NCBI RefSeq assembly: GCF_024628865.1
Contig: NZ_CP102384.1
Coordinates: 2,181,001 to 2,245,000, forward strand
DNA length: 64,000 nt
Direction: 5' to 3'
Source: Sphingopyxis sp. DBS4
GTDB lineage: Bacteria; Pseudomonadota; Alphaproteobacteria; Sphingomonadales; Sphingomonadaceae
In this document: one piece after another, positions 1-9,101 of the stretch
Numbering within the stretch: position 1 is the stretch's first letter
Layout: each line of letters opens with the position of its first letter
Notes under the pieces: generated by a model
What the model was told of the DNA's origin: nothing
Databases searched by the model: none
The model's input: only the letters and a program-made list of their open reading frames with translations
Program-made: the position numbers and the translations under genes

Positions 1-2
1 TC

Positions 3-806
3 GACGCCACCATGGCTCCCGGCGGGGACACCGGCGACGGGATTCGCGCCGCTCGGGATGCCGGCGCAACCCTGTCGATGATGGAGGAGGCGTGGTGGGT
101 CCCCGGCACGAAAACCCCGACGGGCCCCATGGTTCATGTCTGGGATCGCTGCTTTCCCCATTCGCTCGTCGTGGACACCCAGGGCGAACGCTACATGGAT
201 GAGGCCGGCCCCTATATGGAGGTCGGCCAACAGATGATCGCCCGCCACGCCAAGCTCGATACCGATCATAGCTGGCTGATCCTCGAGAGCCGGCACCGCA
301 ACCGATATTCTTTCGGCATGGCCCCGCCGATGATCACACCGGCGGGATGGATCGAAAGCGGATTTCTGATCCGCGCCGGGTCGATCGAGGAACTTGCCGG
401 GCAAATGGACGTCGAGCCCGATCGGCTTCGCGCCACTCTCGATCATTTCAACCGCGGTGCCAGAGCAGGCCGCGACGATCGATACGGCCGGGGAACGAAG
501 GCGATCAGCCGCTATTATGGGGATTGGCGGGTCAAACCCAACCCCAATCTGGGGCCGGTCGAGCAACCGCCTTTCTATGCCGTGCGCCTCTATCCCGGCG
601 ACGTCGGGACAGCGGGCGGGGTCCGCACCGATGCCCATGGGCGCGTGCTGGATTCGAACCTCCGGCCGATCGCCGGCCTTTATGCCGCAGGCAACACCGC
701 AAGCGGGATTTTCGGCCCCTGCTACCCGGGAGCCGGAGCCTCGATCGCGCCGGGAATGCTGTTCGGAATGCAGGCCGCGCGACATGCGGCGCAGGAGGCC
801 GCGTGA
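3..806 (+). CDS. FAD-dependent oxidoreductase, 3-ketosteroid dehydrogenase-like (5' partial)
   Basis: The reading frame is open from the first bases, so the N-terminal FAD Rossmann motif lies outside the window and 267 residues are visible. The C-terminal third carries the flavin-contacting signature of the 3-oxosteroid 1-dehydrogenase / fumarate reductase flavoprotein family: LYPGDVGTAGGV, then GLYAAGN, then YPGAGASIAPGM. This family introduces a C=C bond next to a ketone or reduces an enone. The substrate cannot be read from the sequence; the next four genes (hydrolase, SDR, P450, alcohol dehydrogenase) suggest a terpenoid- or steroid-like hydrophobic compound. The stop overlaps the next start (TGATG type), so translation is probably coupled. 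Family confident, substrate unknown. Confidence 0.8.
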   Translation, partial: DATMAPGGDTGDGIRAARDAGATLSMMEEAWWVPGTKTPTGPMVHVWDRCFPHSLVVDTQGERYMDEAGPYMEVGQQMIARHAKLDTDHSWLILESRHRNRYSFGMAPPMITPAGWIESGFLIRAGSIEELAGQMDVEPDRLRATLDHFNRGARAGRDDRYGRGTKAISRYYGDWRVKPNPNLGPVEQPPFYAVRLYPGDVGTAGGVRTDAHGRVLDSNLRPIAGLYAAGNTASGIFGPCYPGAGASIAPGMLFGMQAARHAAQEAA

Positions 807-1597
807 TGCTTCGGGACATGACCATGACCATCGAGGAAACGTCGGCCGGCCCGGTCGCCCTTTACAGCGGCGGCGCGGGCACCCGCCCGTTGGTTCTGCT
901 GCATGGCAACGGCCATTCGATCCATGAATTCGATCGCATCGTCCCGCTGCTGGCCGACCAATATAAGCTGCTCGGCTGGGATATGCCGGGTCATGGGGCG
1001 TCGAACGCCGCGCGCTCCAACCTTTCGATCGACGAGCGGGCGGCGCTGCTCGGCGACATGCTGGCCGGGCGAACGCAGGAACCGGCCGTTCTGGTCGGCA
1101 CCTCGATCGGCGCTTTCATTGCCGCCGCGCTCGCCGTTCAAAGACCGAACCAGGTCGCGGCGCTGCTCCTGGTCGAAATGCAGGTGCGCGATCGGGCCTG
1201 GTGGGATGCAGCATGGCCGTTGGTGAACCGGATGTTCGGCGTTCCCCGACAGGATTTCGATGCGGTTCAGGCCCGGCTTTGTTCACCGCTCGACGACGCT
1301 CTTCTCGGACGGTGGAACGCCGATCGCGAGCAAGCCGGCGCGGAATCGATGATCGCCGCCATGGAAGCCATTCGCGATCATGATGCGGCGGCAACGCTGA
1401 GCGCGCTGACCGTCCCGACGCATTTCCTGTTCGGAGAAAAAGGTCCGGCAGCCGACTGCATCGAGGCCGCGCGGCAGTGCACCCCCCATGCCGGTTGCGG
1501 AGTGATCCCGGGGGCCGGACATTTCGTGTCGATCGACCAGCCGGAGTCTTTCGCGGCGGCGGTCGCCGGCATGTTCCGCGGGCGAGGAGTATGCTGA
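806..1597 (+). CDS. alpha/beta-fold hydrolase
   Basis: This is a 263-residue single-domain alpha/beta hydrolase. The oxyanion loop HGNG lies at about residues 33-36, the nucleophile elbow GTSIG puts the catalytic Ser at about 100, and the C-terminal His sits in GAGHF at about 239. No signal peptide is visible, so it is cytoplasmic. The open frame extends further upstream, but the ATG at 806 overlaps the flavoprotein stop and gives a normal family length, so I chose it. In this operon it may cleave an ester, lactone or C-C bond produced by the neighbouring oxidoreductases; that role is inferred. Confidence 0.82.
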   Translation: MLRDMTMTIEETSAGPVALYSGGAGTRPLVLLHGNGHSIHEFDRIVPLLADQYKLLGWDMPGHGASNAARSNLSIDERAALLGDMLAGRTQEPAVLVGTSIGAFIAAALAVQRPNQVAALLLVEMQVRDRAWWDAAWPLVNRMFGVPRQDFDAVQARLCSPLDDALLGRWNADREQAGAESMIAAMEAIRDHDAAATLSALTVPTHFLFGEKGPAADCIEAARQCTPHAGCGVIPGAGHFVSIDQPESFAAAVAGMFRGRGVC

Positions 1598-2370
1598 TGT
1601 CGCTCGATTTCCTCTCCTTCCCGGTCGGCAGCGCGGCGATCGTCACGGGCGCCGCCAGCGGAATCGGCGCCGCGACGGCACAGATGCTCTGCGCCGCCGA
1701 TGTGACGGTGATCGGCATCGATATCGACGCCGATCGCCTTCATTCCCTGGGCCTCGGCCCGACCTTCCACCCCTATGTTCTCGACACCGGCCAGCCCGAC
1801 GAGGTTGGCGACCATATCGGCAGGATTGCGGCCCGCCACGGCCCGATCGCACATCTGGTGAACAACGCGGGACCGCCGTCCTCCCTGCCCCTGAGCATCG
1901 AAGAGGGGCTGGCGCAGACCGCGGGCAGCGTCCAGCGCGTTACCGCCGCATGGATGGCGAGCCTGCCTGCGGACTCCGTTCACGCCAGTCTGGTCAATGT
2001 CGCCTCGGTGGCGGGCGCCGTGGCCGGTGGGCCGCCGCCCTCGCTCGTGACCGGGCGCGGCGGCTCCGCCGACAATGGCTGGTACCCGGCGGGCAAGGCG
2101 GCCATTGCCGGCTTGACGCGCTGGCATGCCGTGTCCGCGGCCGGCCGCTATCGGGCCAACGCCGTGGCGCCGGGCATCACCCGAACCCCGCGGCTTCACG
2201 ACATTGTCGATGGCGCCTACGGCCGCGACGTCCTCGCCCGCACGCCATTGGGACGGCTGGGGGAAGCAGCGGATGCGGCGCGCGCGATCCTCTTCCTCCT
2301 CAGCCCGGCCGCCTCGTTCATCAACGGTCAGACCCTCGTCGTCGATGGCGGCGGCGGCCTTGCCTTTTGA
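1597..2370 (+). CDS. SDR family NAD(P)-dependent oxidoreductase
   Basis: This is a 257-residue classical short-chain dehydrogenase. It shows TGAASGIG (about 17-24), NNAG (89-92), Ser about 137, and the catalytic Tyr163 and Lys167 in YPAGK. It ends in the usual INGQTLVVDGG segment. It interconverts an alcohol and a ketone with NAD(P). The ATG at 1597 overlaps the previous stop and has GAGGAG at 1584-1589 with 7-nt spacing; an ATG at 1591 in the same frame lies too close to that site. The region before the Tyr is glycine/proline-rich (AVAGGPPPS), which points to a specialised substrate loop. Confidence 0.85.
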   Translation: MSLDFLSFPVGSAAIVTGAASGIGAATAQMLCAADVTVIGIDIDADRLHSLGLGPTFHPYVLDTGQPDEVGDHIGRIAARHGPIAHLVNNAGPPSSLPLSIEEGLAQTAGSVQRVTAAWMASLPADSVHASLVNVASVAGAVAGGPPPSLVTGRGGSADNGWYPAGKAAIAGLTRWHAVSAAGRYRANAVAPGITRTPRLHDIVDGAYGRDVLARTPLGRLGEAADAARAILFLLSPAASFINGQTLVVDGGGGLAF

Positions 2371-2385
2371 CTCTCGCTAGCACGA

Positions 2386-3666
2386 ATGAAAGATCCGATG
2401 ACCGAAACAAGCGTTGACACGACGGCCGGCGTTGGCCGGGAAGATTGGGAAAGGCGCACGACGAAGCGCACCGGTGCCGGACTGGTGTCCGACCCCTATC
2501 CGAAGCTCGCCGAGTTGCGCGGCCGGGGACCGATCCACCGCGGATCGACGTTCGAACTCTTCGGCGTGCCGGACCCGATGGCGGAAGTCTGGCCGGAAGC
2601 CCAGCGTTTCATTTCGGTCGGCTATGACGTCACCGAACAGATATTGCAGGACAATATCGGCTTCTCCAACGCGGGCATCCGCAAGATGACCGAATATGTC
2701 TTTGGCGAAATATCGTTGATGGGGTCGGACGATCCCGAACATCGCAAATTCCGGGCGCTCGTCCAGCCCGCCTTCACGCGGCACGGTCTCGAGATATGGA
2801 GCGGCTTCGTCAGGCCGCGCCTCGATCAGTTGATCGCGGGGTTCAAGGCCAGAGGATCGGCCGACCTCTATTTCGAATATTGCGCCGAGTTTCCCGTCTA
2901 TGTGATCGCGATGGTGCTTGGCGTGAAGAAGGAAGATCTCGAATGCTTCCACGAATGGACCGCGATGCTGCAGATCGCGGCTGCCCCCCCCGACGAGGCG
3001 CGCAGCGCCCGCCTCGCCGTCGAGGATTATATGCGCCGGATTATCGAGGACAGGCGAAAGAGGCCGCGCGATGACATCATCAGCATGCTTCTGGAGCGCG
3101 AGATCGAACTGGACGGCGTTCGCGAGAAAATCGGTGAACGACATCTGCTGGGTCTCATCAACAATCTTCTGCCCGCGGGAGCCGGCACGACCTTCCGCTC
3201 GTTGGGCATTCTGCTCGTGACGCTCCTGGAACGGCCCGAGTTGCTCGAGCGCCTCTATGTCGAACGCGAACGGATTCCCCGGATCGTCGAGGAAGTGCTG
3301 CGATGGAACGGGCCGGTTCTTTTCGCGCCGCCTCGCCTCGCCACGCGCGACTGCGTGATCGACGGGGTCGATATCCCGGCGGGATCGATCGTCGAGGCCG
3401 CGATCGGTGCCGCCAATCGCGATCCGGAGCGTTTCGAAAATCCCGACATGTTCATGCCCGATCGGAACCCACGCGTGACCCTCGCCTTTTCGACCGGGGT
3501 TCATTATTGCGCCGGATCGCAAGTTGCCCGGATGGAGCTGACCGCCGCTGTCAACGCGCTGCTCGACCATCTGCCGAAACTGCGCTTCGACGATAGCCGG
3601 CCCCGACCGCAAATCACCGGCCTCATGTATCGCATGCCGACCGGCGTGCCGGCGAGGTGGGGATGA
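2386..3666 (+). CDS. cytochrome P450
   Basis: This is a 426-residue soluble bacterial P450. The heme-ligand loop FSTGVHYCAG places the Cys thiolate at about residue 375. The K-helix ExxR is in EEVLRW, and the I-helix oxygen-activation region reads AGAGTT. It would hydroxylate a hydrophobic substrate using electrons from a ferredoxin and reductase; none is adjacent, although a [2Fe-2S] ferredoxin lies at 22.4 kb. An in-frame ATG at 2398 is an alternative start; neither start has a strong ribosome site. The stop overlaps the alcohol dehydrogenase start (ATGA). Confidence 0.9.
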   Translation: MKDPMTETSVDTTAGVGREDWERRTTKRTGAGLVSDPYPKLAELRGRGPIHRGSTFELFGVPDPMAEVWPEAQRFISVGYDVTEQILQDNIGFSNAGIRKMTEYVFGEISLMGSDDPEHRKFRALVQPAFTRHGLEIWSGFVRPRLDQLIAGFKARGSADLYFEYCAEFPVYVIAMVLGVKKEDLECFHEWTAMLQIAAAPPDEARSARLAVEDYMRRIIEDRRKRPRDDIISMLLEREIELDGVREKIGERHLLGLINNLLPAGAGTTFRSLGILLVTLLERPELLERLYVERERIPRIVEEVLRWNGPVLFAPPRLATRDCVIDGVDIPAGSIVEAAIGAANRDPERFENPDMFMPDRNPRVTLAFSTGVHYCAGSQVARMELTAAVNALLDHLPKLRFDDSRPRPQITGLMYRMPTGVPARWG

Positions 3667-4748
3667 AGGCCGCGATCTTCGTCGCAGCGGGTGAAGACCT
3701 GCGATTGGAAGAGGTGGAGAGCCTGCCGCCGGGCCCCACCGACGTGCACGTCCGCATCGACGCGACCGCGCTGTGCCAGACCGACGCGGCGGTTCGGCGC
3801 GGCGATCATCATTATGGATCCCCGGTGCTCATGGGGCACGAGGCAAGCGGAACGGTTCTGGCTGTCGGCAGCCATGTCTCGGGCCTTCGGGTCGGCGATA
3901 CCGTGATCAGCTCGTCGGCTCCCTCATGTGGGCGCTGCCACCACTGCGCCGCCGGTCGTCCGCATATCTGCATCCTGTCGTCCAGCCTGCGGTCGGTGCC
4001 GCGCGCGCGGCGCGCGGACGGGTCGGTTGCGACGGCGCTTTTCGGGCTAGGCACTTTCGCGGAGGAGATGACCGTCGATCAGGCGTCGCTGGTCGCTATC
4101 GACACTGAGCAGCCGCCCGAATCACTGGCCCTGATCGGATGCGGTGTCACTACCGGCCTGTCGACCGTTCTCAACCGCACGCAATTGTCGCACGGCGGGA
4201 CGCTCGCGGTCATCGGCTGCGGGACGGTGGGGCTCGCCGCGATATTGGGCGGCGGACTGAAGGGTGCCGCCACCATCATCGCCATCGACCCCAATCCGGC
4301 GCGCCGCGACGACGCGCGGCGACGGGGCGCCACCCACGCTCTCGATTCGGCCGAAGGCGATCTCGTGGAGACGGTCCGCGCGGCCACCGGGGGGCTGGGG
4401 GTCGATGCGACCATCGATGCGGTGGGCGCTCCCGCTACCGTAGCGCAGGCCCAGGCGATCACGCGCAGGGCGGGAGAGATCGTCGTCGTCGGCATGCCGC
4501 CCGCCGACGGCCGCTTCGAACTCGCTGCTTTGCCCTTTTTCCTTTCCGAGCAGCGGCTTTCGAGCGCCCTGTTCGGCTCGTCGCAAATCCGCCGTGATTT
4601 CCCGGCCTTCGTGCGGCTTGCCGAAACGGGAAGGCTCGATCTTGCGGGCTTCATCAGCCGCACCCTCTCGCTCGACGAGGTCAATGCGGGACTCGACGCG
4701 CTATCGCGGGGAGAAATCCTCCGCGCGGTGATCCGCCCCGGCCGCTAG
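3663..4748 (+). CDS. zinc-dependent alcohol dehydrogenase (MDR family)
   Basis: This is a 361-residue medium-chain dehydrogenase. Catalytic zinc ligands are Cys38 in LCQTD and His59-Glu60 in GHE. Structural zinc ligands are Cys89, 92, 95 and 103. The NAD-binding GCGTVG lies near residue 180. It oxidises a primary or secondary alcohol, plausibly one made by the upstream P450 or SDR. The ATG at 3663 overlaps the P450 stop and follows a GAGGTGGG ribosome site; a GTG at 3657 is possible but lies inside that site. It is the last gene of the plus-strand run and its stop codon sits in a terminator loop. Confidence 0.88.
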   Translation: MKAAIFVAAGEDLRLEEVESLPPGPTDVHVRIDATALCQTDAAVRRGDHHYGSPVLMGHEASGTVLAVGSHVSGLRVGDTVISSSAPSCGRCHHCAAGRPHICILSSSLRSVPRARRADGSVATALFGLGTFAEEMTVDQASLVAIDTEQPPESLALIGCGVTTGLSTVLNRTQLSHGGTLAVIGCGTVGLAAILGGGLKGAATIIAIDPNPARRDDARRRGATHALDSAEGDLVETVRAATGGLGVDATIDAVGAPATVAQAQAITRRAGEIVVVGMPPADGRFELAALPFFLSEQRLSSALFGSSQIRRDFPAFVRLAETGRLDLAGFISRTLSLDEVNAGLDALSRGEILRAVIRPGR

Positions 4749-4760
4749 GCCGGGGCCTTT
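4736..4760 (+). terminator. intrinsic terminator containing the ADH stop codon in its loop
   Basis: An 8-bp perfect GC stem (CCCCGGCC / GGCCGGGG) has a GCTA loop at 4744-4747 and is followed by CCTTTCATT. The TAG stop of the alcohol dehydrogenase spans the loop and the first stem base. It separates two convergent transcription units. Confidence 0.65.
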
Positions 4761-4763
4761 CAT

Positions 4764-5798
4764 TCAGGCTACCGCGCTTTCCTCGACCGGCTGCCCGGAA
4801 AACTCGCCCAACACCTCGCGAGCGAAAAAACGCAGCCGCTCGACTCCGCCCCAAGGATCGTTGAACAGCACATAGTCGACGCCGACGGCTTCCAGCTCTT
4901 TCAGCCGGGCGATGCAGGCCTCCGGCGTGCCGATCACCGTCGATGCTTCGGTTGCGCCCTGCGACGAATCCAGCATCTGCGATCCGACCACGGGGGCTTC
5001 CCCTTCTTCGTTCGGCACACGGGCGGTCGCCGCCAGCATCGCGATCGCCTTCAGCCTGCGATCCACTTCCGCGTTCCGCTTTGCGTCATCATCGACCAGC
5101 AGCAGTCCGCGCGTCACCGCAATCTGGTGCGACCGCGCCTCTACGCCGCGAATCACCTGCTCGTCGCGATACCAGGCGATGCGCTGACCGATGGCTTGCG
5201 TGTCGCTGAACTGATCGAGAAGCAGCGACTGCCCGCGCGCCGCAGCCTGGCGAATCGAGGCTTCGCTCTGCGCCGCGACCCAGATCGGCGGATGCGGCTG
5301 CTGCACCGGCTGCGGCTCGACGATGATGTCGCGATAACGCCAATATTGCCCCTGATGCGACCAGCGATCGCGTGTCGTCCAGCTTTTCAGGATCAGATCG
5401 ATGGCCTCGTCGAAGCGCGCCGGAGCCGTCGCGGGATCGACAATGAAGCCATGGAATTCGTTCGGCCGATACCCGCGGCCGATACCGAAATCGAGCCGGC
5501 CGTTCGATACGACATCGACGGTCGCGGCCTGCTCCGCCATCAGCACCGGGTTGTGCCAAGGCAGCACGGTCACGCCCGTGCCGAGACGCATTCGGCTCGT
5601 CAGACCGGCCAGATAGGACAGCAGGGTCATCGAGGCGCTCAATTGTCCCGCGCCGGTAAAATGATGTTCGACGAGGAACAGGGATTCGAACCCCAGTTCC
5701 TCGGCCTTCACGACATAGTCGATAAAGCTGCGATAGGACTGGCTGTCGCCGGTCTGGTCGGCGCCGCGGGCGGCCCCACCAAAAAGTCCGAACTTCAT
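4764..5798 (-). CDS. LLM-class flavin-dependent monooxygenase (luciferase-like)
   Basis: These 344 residues begin MKFGLFGGA and match the bacterial luciferase-like fold: LGFESLFLVEHHF near 40, the MRLGTGVTVLPWHNPV segment, and GRLDFGIGRGYRP. Such enzymes use reduced FMN supplied by a separate reductase, plus O2, for Baeyer-Villiger, desulfonation or hydroxylation chemistry. It overlaps the acyl-CoA ligase upstream by 4 nt (ATGA), so the two are co-translated. The exact reaction cannot be deduced; a role in degrading the same compound as the facing operon is inferred. Confidence 0.85.
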   Translation of the reverse strand: MKFGLFGGAARGADQTGDSQSYRSFIDYVVKAEELGFESLFLVEHHFTGAGQLSASMTLLSYLAGLTSRMRLGTGVTVLPWHNPVLMAEQAATVDVVSNGRLDFGIGRGYRPNEFHGFIVDPATAPARFDEAIDLILKSWTTRDRWSHQGQYWRYRDIIVEPQPVQQPHPPIWVAAQSEASIRQAAARGQSLLLDQFSDTQAIGQRIAWYRDEQVIRGVEARSHQIAVTRGLLLVDDDAKRNAEVDRRLKAIAMLAATARVPNEEGEAPVVGSQMLDSSQGATEASTVIGTPEACIARLKELEAVGVDYVLFNDPWGGVERLRFFAREVLGEFSGQPVEESAVA

Positions 5799-7318
5799 GA
5801 TGATCTCCCTCGGTTGGGTCGCATGATGGTGATCGCGTCGGCGGTCTGTGACCCTTCCAGCCGCCGTTTCAGCGCCAGCTTGTCCACCTTGCCGATCGCG
5901 TTTCGGGGCAGGCTGTCCAGGAAATGATAGGCGACCGGACGTTTGAACCGGGCGAGGTGCCGCTCGACATCCGCTTCGAGGCGGCGCCGGACATCGTCCG
6001 CCGCGGCGCCATTTGCGGCAGCGACGAAGGCAACGGGCACCTCACCCATCACATCGTCGCTTCTGCCGATCACGGCGACTTCGGCGACAAGATCGGTCGC
6101 TGCGATCACCTGCTCGAGTTCGGAAGGATAGATATTCTCTCCGCCGCGGATGATCAGGTCCTTCTTGCGCCCGGCGATCGTCAGCCACCCTTCGAAATCG
6201 AGGCGGCCGAGATCCCCGGTTCGCAGCCAACCATCGGTCAGCACCTCGGCCGTTTCCTCCGGCCGTTGCAGATAGCCCGTCATGACATTGGGGCCTCGAA
6301 CCCATATTTCGCCCACGCGGCCCGGCGGACAGCGACGGTTTCCGGTTCCCATGATGGCGATTTCGATCCCCGGCATGGCTTTCCCTACGCTGCCCGGACG
6401 GCGCGGGCCTTCAAGCGGGTTCAGCGCCGCACCGACAGTCGATTCGGTGAGCCCATATCCTTCGATGACCGGAACCCCGTATCGCCCCTCGAACGCCGCG
6501 ATCGCGCCGGCCGGCATCGGGGCCGCGCCGCAAATGGCGAAGCGGAGCCGGGGCGCGCGCGCCACCTCTCCCTGCTCGCCCGACAGCAGCAGATACATGG
6601 CGGGCACCCCCGAAAAATAGGTGGCGCCGCTGCGGCATATGCTCTGCCAGAAACTGTGCCGGTCGAATCCTTTCAGGATATGCGCCCGCCCGCCCGCTGC
6701 CAGAGGCGCAAGGATGCTGACCAGCAGAGCGTTGACGTGAAACAGCGGCAGCACGAGCAAAGACAGCTCGTCGCGCATGGCCAGCGCGGCGTGGATCGAC
6801 CTGGTCATCGCGTCGATATTGCCGTGGCTCAGCATGACACCCTTGGGTCGCCCGGTGGTGCCGCTGGTATAGATCAGCAGGGCGGTTTCATGAGCGGCGA
6901 CGCCGGGGTCAGGCAGGACGGCGCCGGAGGGCACGAGGCAGGCATCGACCGACAGGAGCGCAGCCTTCGTCCCCGCGATATGATTGGCGGCTCTCGCGTC
7001 GACAAGGACCAGACGACTGCCGGAATCCTCGATCTGATACAGGGCTTCGTTGCGCGTCAGATCGGGGTTGATCGGCATGAAGGCGGCGCCGAGCCGCCAT
7101 GCCGCGAACATCGCCACGACGATGTCGAGACGGTTGGGCAGCATCGTCGCCACGACGTCGCCGCGACCGATGCCTTGCTGCACGAACATGAAGGCCAGAC
7201 CGGCGACCTCGGCGGCAAACTCATCGGACGACAATGCGCGATGCTCGTCCCGGATCAGGGTGCCGCCGTTTTGTGGGCCAGGGGCCCAGTGAAGATGTAC
7301 GGGTCGAAAATTCTCCAT
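5795..7318 (-). CDS. acyl-CoA synthetase / AMP-dependent ligase
   Basis: These 507 residues show the full ANL-superfamily motif set: the P-loop YTSGTTGRPKG at about 150-160, GYGLTEST near 290, GWLRTGDLG near 385, and the C-terminal Lys in NAIGKVDKLAL. It activates a carboxylate as the acyl-adenylate and then the CoA thioester. In this cluster it would prime an acid released by the oxidative genes. The gap to the upstream TPP enzyme is only 6 nt, and the downstream flavin monooxygenase overlaps, so all three form one operon. Confidence 0.88.
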   Translation of the reverse strand: MENFRPVHLHWAPGPQNGGTLIRDEHRALSSDEFAAEVAGLAFMFVQQGIGRGDVVATMLPNRLDIVVAMFAAWRLGAAFMPINPDLTRNEALYQIEDSGSRLVLVDARAANHIAGTKAALLSVDACLVPSGAVLPDPGVAAHETALLIYTSGTTGRPKGVMLSHGNIDAMTRSIHAALAMRDELSLLVLPLFHVNALLVSILAPLAAGGRAHILKGFDRHSFWQSICRSGATYFSGVPAMYLLLSGEQGEVARAPRLRFAICGAAPMPAGAIAAFEGRYGVPVIEGYGLTESTVGAALNPLEGPRRPGSVGKAMPGIEIAIMGTGNRRCPPGRVGEIWVRGPNVMTGYLQRPEETAEVLTDGWLRTGDLGRLDFEGWLTIAGRKKDLIIRGGENIYPSELEQVIAATDLVAEVAVIGRSDDVMGEVPVAFVAAANGAAADDVRRRLEADVERHLARFKRPVAYHFLDSLPRNAIGKVDKLALKRRLEGSQTADAITIMRPNRGRSS

Positions 7319-7324
7319 CGACCG

Positions 7325-9043
7325 TCATCCCATCCCATAGGCGCCGAAGGCCGATACCGCCGACGGATCGATACTGCCCCAATCGACGCTGGGCGACGCG
7401 TCTTCCGACGTCAGGATGTCGATCACGACGGGCCCTTGCTCCGTCCAGGCTTCGTCGATGGCCTCGATCGCCTCGTCGATTGTTTCGGCCCGATAGCCGC
7501 GTGCGCCCATCGCCCGTCCCATGGCCGCGAAATCGACCGGGCCAAAGGTCGACCGGGGGTGGATATCGAGCATCTTTTCGCCCTGCATGATCCAGCCGAA
7601 TCCGGCATTGTTGAGGATGACGAAGATGATCGGCAATTGGTGGCGAACCGCAGTTTCGACCTCGCCGATCCAATAGGAAGTCGCGCCGTCGCCCGACACC
7701 GCGACGATGCGCCCACCGGGGCGTTCGCGCTGGGCAAACGCAGCGCCGATCGCGGCGCCGCCGGCCCAGCCGATGCCTGCCAGGCCGCGCGGCGCCAGAA
7801 AGAGGCGGCCGCTCCCCCGCACACGATAGCGCGATGCGGTCCAACCCGATGCCAGACTGGCATCGGACACGAGGATGGTTCCCTCGTCGGCACGTTCGGA
7901 CAGGGCGGCGACCACTTGTTCCGGCGCAACCCGCGGGTCGGTGTCGGGCGTGCCGGGCTGCCCGGGACAGTCGGCAGGATCGATCCGCCATGCGGGGCGC
8001 GGCGCACGGTCGTCGAGCGCCTCGCGCAAGCGGCGCGCCGTCCGCCCCGCATCGGCGCAGATTGCCAAGGACGCGGGAATCGCCCGCCCCAACTCACCGC
8101 CATCGCTGTCGACATGGATCAGACGCTGCGCCGCCGACGGCAGCCGCCACAGAAAGGAGTTGAATTGCGCGAACTTGGACCCCAGCACCAACACGACATC
8201 GGCCTGCCGAAGCGCAACGCTCGCTTCGACGGCGCCGAAAACGCCCACGACACCGCGTGCGAGCGGGTGATGTTCGTCGATGACGCCTTTGCCGTTGATC
8301 GATGTGACCACCGGAATCGAATGACGCTCCGCCAATGCGACGACCTCGGCCGCCTCGCGGCTGCTCAAAGCGCCGCCGCCTGCCAGGATCAGCGGGCGCT
8401 CCGCCTCGGCGAGCATTTGCGCGGCGCTGGCAATGTCTTCTGATCCGGGGTCGGCGCCGTATCGCGGCCAGCGCCCGCCGTCAGGATCTGCTGCGACCGG
8501 CGGCTGCGCTGCCGCCGGTGCGAAGAAGATATCCTCCGGTATTTCGAGCGCCACGGGGCCGGCGCGGCCCGTCACGGCAGTGCGTACGGCCTCCGAAAAG
8601 ACCGCGCGCAACCCCGTGGGCGTATGGACCCGGCTGACCCGCTTGGTGACGCTCTGCAGCATCGCTTGCTGCTCCATCGCCTGCGAGGCCACGCCGCGAA
8701 CGCGCAGATGCTCGCGCTCGGTCTTGACGTCCGCGACGATCGCCAGAACCGGGATCGCCGACGCATAGGCTTCCGCCAGGCCGGAGACGAGATTGGTTGC
8801 CCCGGGGCCGACCGTCGCGTCGCAGACTCCGATACGCCCCGAGACGCGGGCATAGGCATCTGCCGCGCAGGCGGCATTGCGTTCGTCGCGCATCAGCACA
8901 TGGCGAAAACCGGTGCGGCGGGCCGCCGCATAAAGCGGGATCGTCTGGCCGCCGGGGACGCCGAAGCAAACCTTTGCGCCAATCGATTCCAGGCATTCGA
9001 TCAGCGCGTCACCGACGCTGCGCTGCGGGTCACTCGGATTCAT
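7325..9043 (-). CDS. thiamine pyrophosphate enzyme, acetolactate synthase-like
   Basis: These 572 residues carry the three TPP-enzyme domains. The N-terminal Pyr domain has the cofactor-activating Glu at about 54 (RDERNAA), a central transhydrogenase-like domain follows, and the C-terminal PP domain has GDGATSYW...ILNN for Mg-TPP. Relatives include acetolactate synthase, benzoylformate decarboxylase and 2-hydroxyacyl-CoA lyase. Its place ahead of an acyl-CoA ligase argues for catabolism, not branched-chain synthesis, and a genuine ilvB lies at the end of the window. The start at 9043 follows an AGGGAG site; an in-frame ATG at 9073 has none. Confidence 0.82.
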   Translation of the reverse strand: MNPSDPQRSVGDALIECLESIGAKVCFGVPGGQTIPLYAAARRTGFRHVLMRDERNAACAADAYARVSGRIGVCDATVGPGATNLVSGLAEAYASAIPVLAIVADVKTEREHLRVRGVASQAMEQQAMLQSVTKRVSRVHTPTGLRAVFSEAVRTAVTGRAGPVALEIPEDIFFAPAAAQPPVAADPDGGRWPRYGADPGSEDIASAAQMLAEAERPLILAGGGALSSREAAEVVALAERHSIPVVTSINGKGVIDEHHPLARGVVGVFGAVEASVALRQADVVLVLGSKFAQFNSFLWRLPSAAQRLIHVDSDGGELGRAIPASLAICADAGRTARRLREALDDRAPRPAWRIDPADCPGQPGTPDTDPRVAPEQVVAALSERADEGTILVSDASLASGWTASRYRVRGSGRLFLAPRGLAGIGWAGGAAIGAAFAQRERPGGRIVAVSGDGATSYWIGEVETAVRHQLPIIFVILNNAGFGWIMQGEKMLDIHPRSTFGPVDFAAMGRAMGARGYRAETIDEAIEAIDEAWTEQGPVVIDILTSEDASPSVDWGSIDPSAVSAFGAYGMG

Positions 9044-9101
9044 ACCTACTCCCTGGAACGATTCATCGATCATCTAATTTCTATAAATTATCTATCTGAT
9101 T
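9044..9101. promoter_or_regulatory. AT-rich divergent promoter region
   Basis: The short stretch 9065-9106 is strikingly AT-rich (taatttctataaattatcta) in an otherwise GC-rich window. It separates the minus-strand TPP-enzyme operon from the plus-strand small ORFs, so it is the likely promoter for both. No convincing paired -35/-10 boxes could be fixed. Confidence 0.35.

Noticed and set aside
5924..8443. Plus-strand frame of about 840 codons opposite the acyl-CoA ligase and TPP enzyme
   Set aside because: Composition and lack of motifs mark it as a shadow of two well-identified minus-strand genes.
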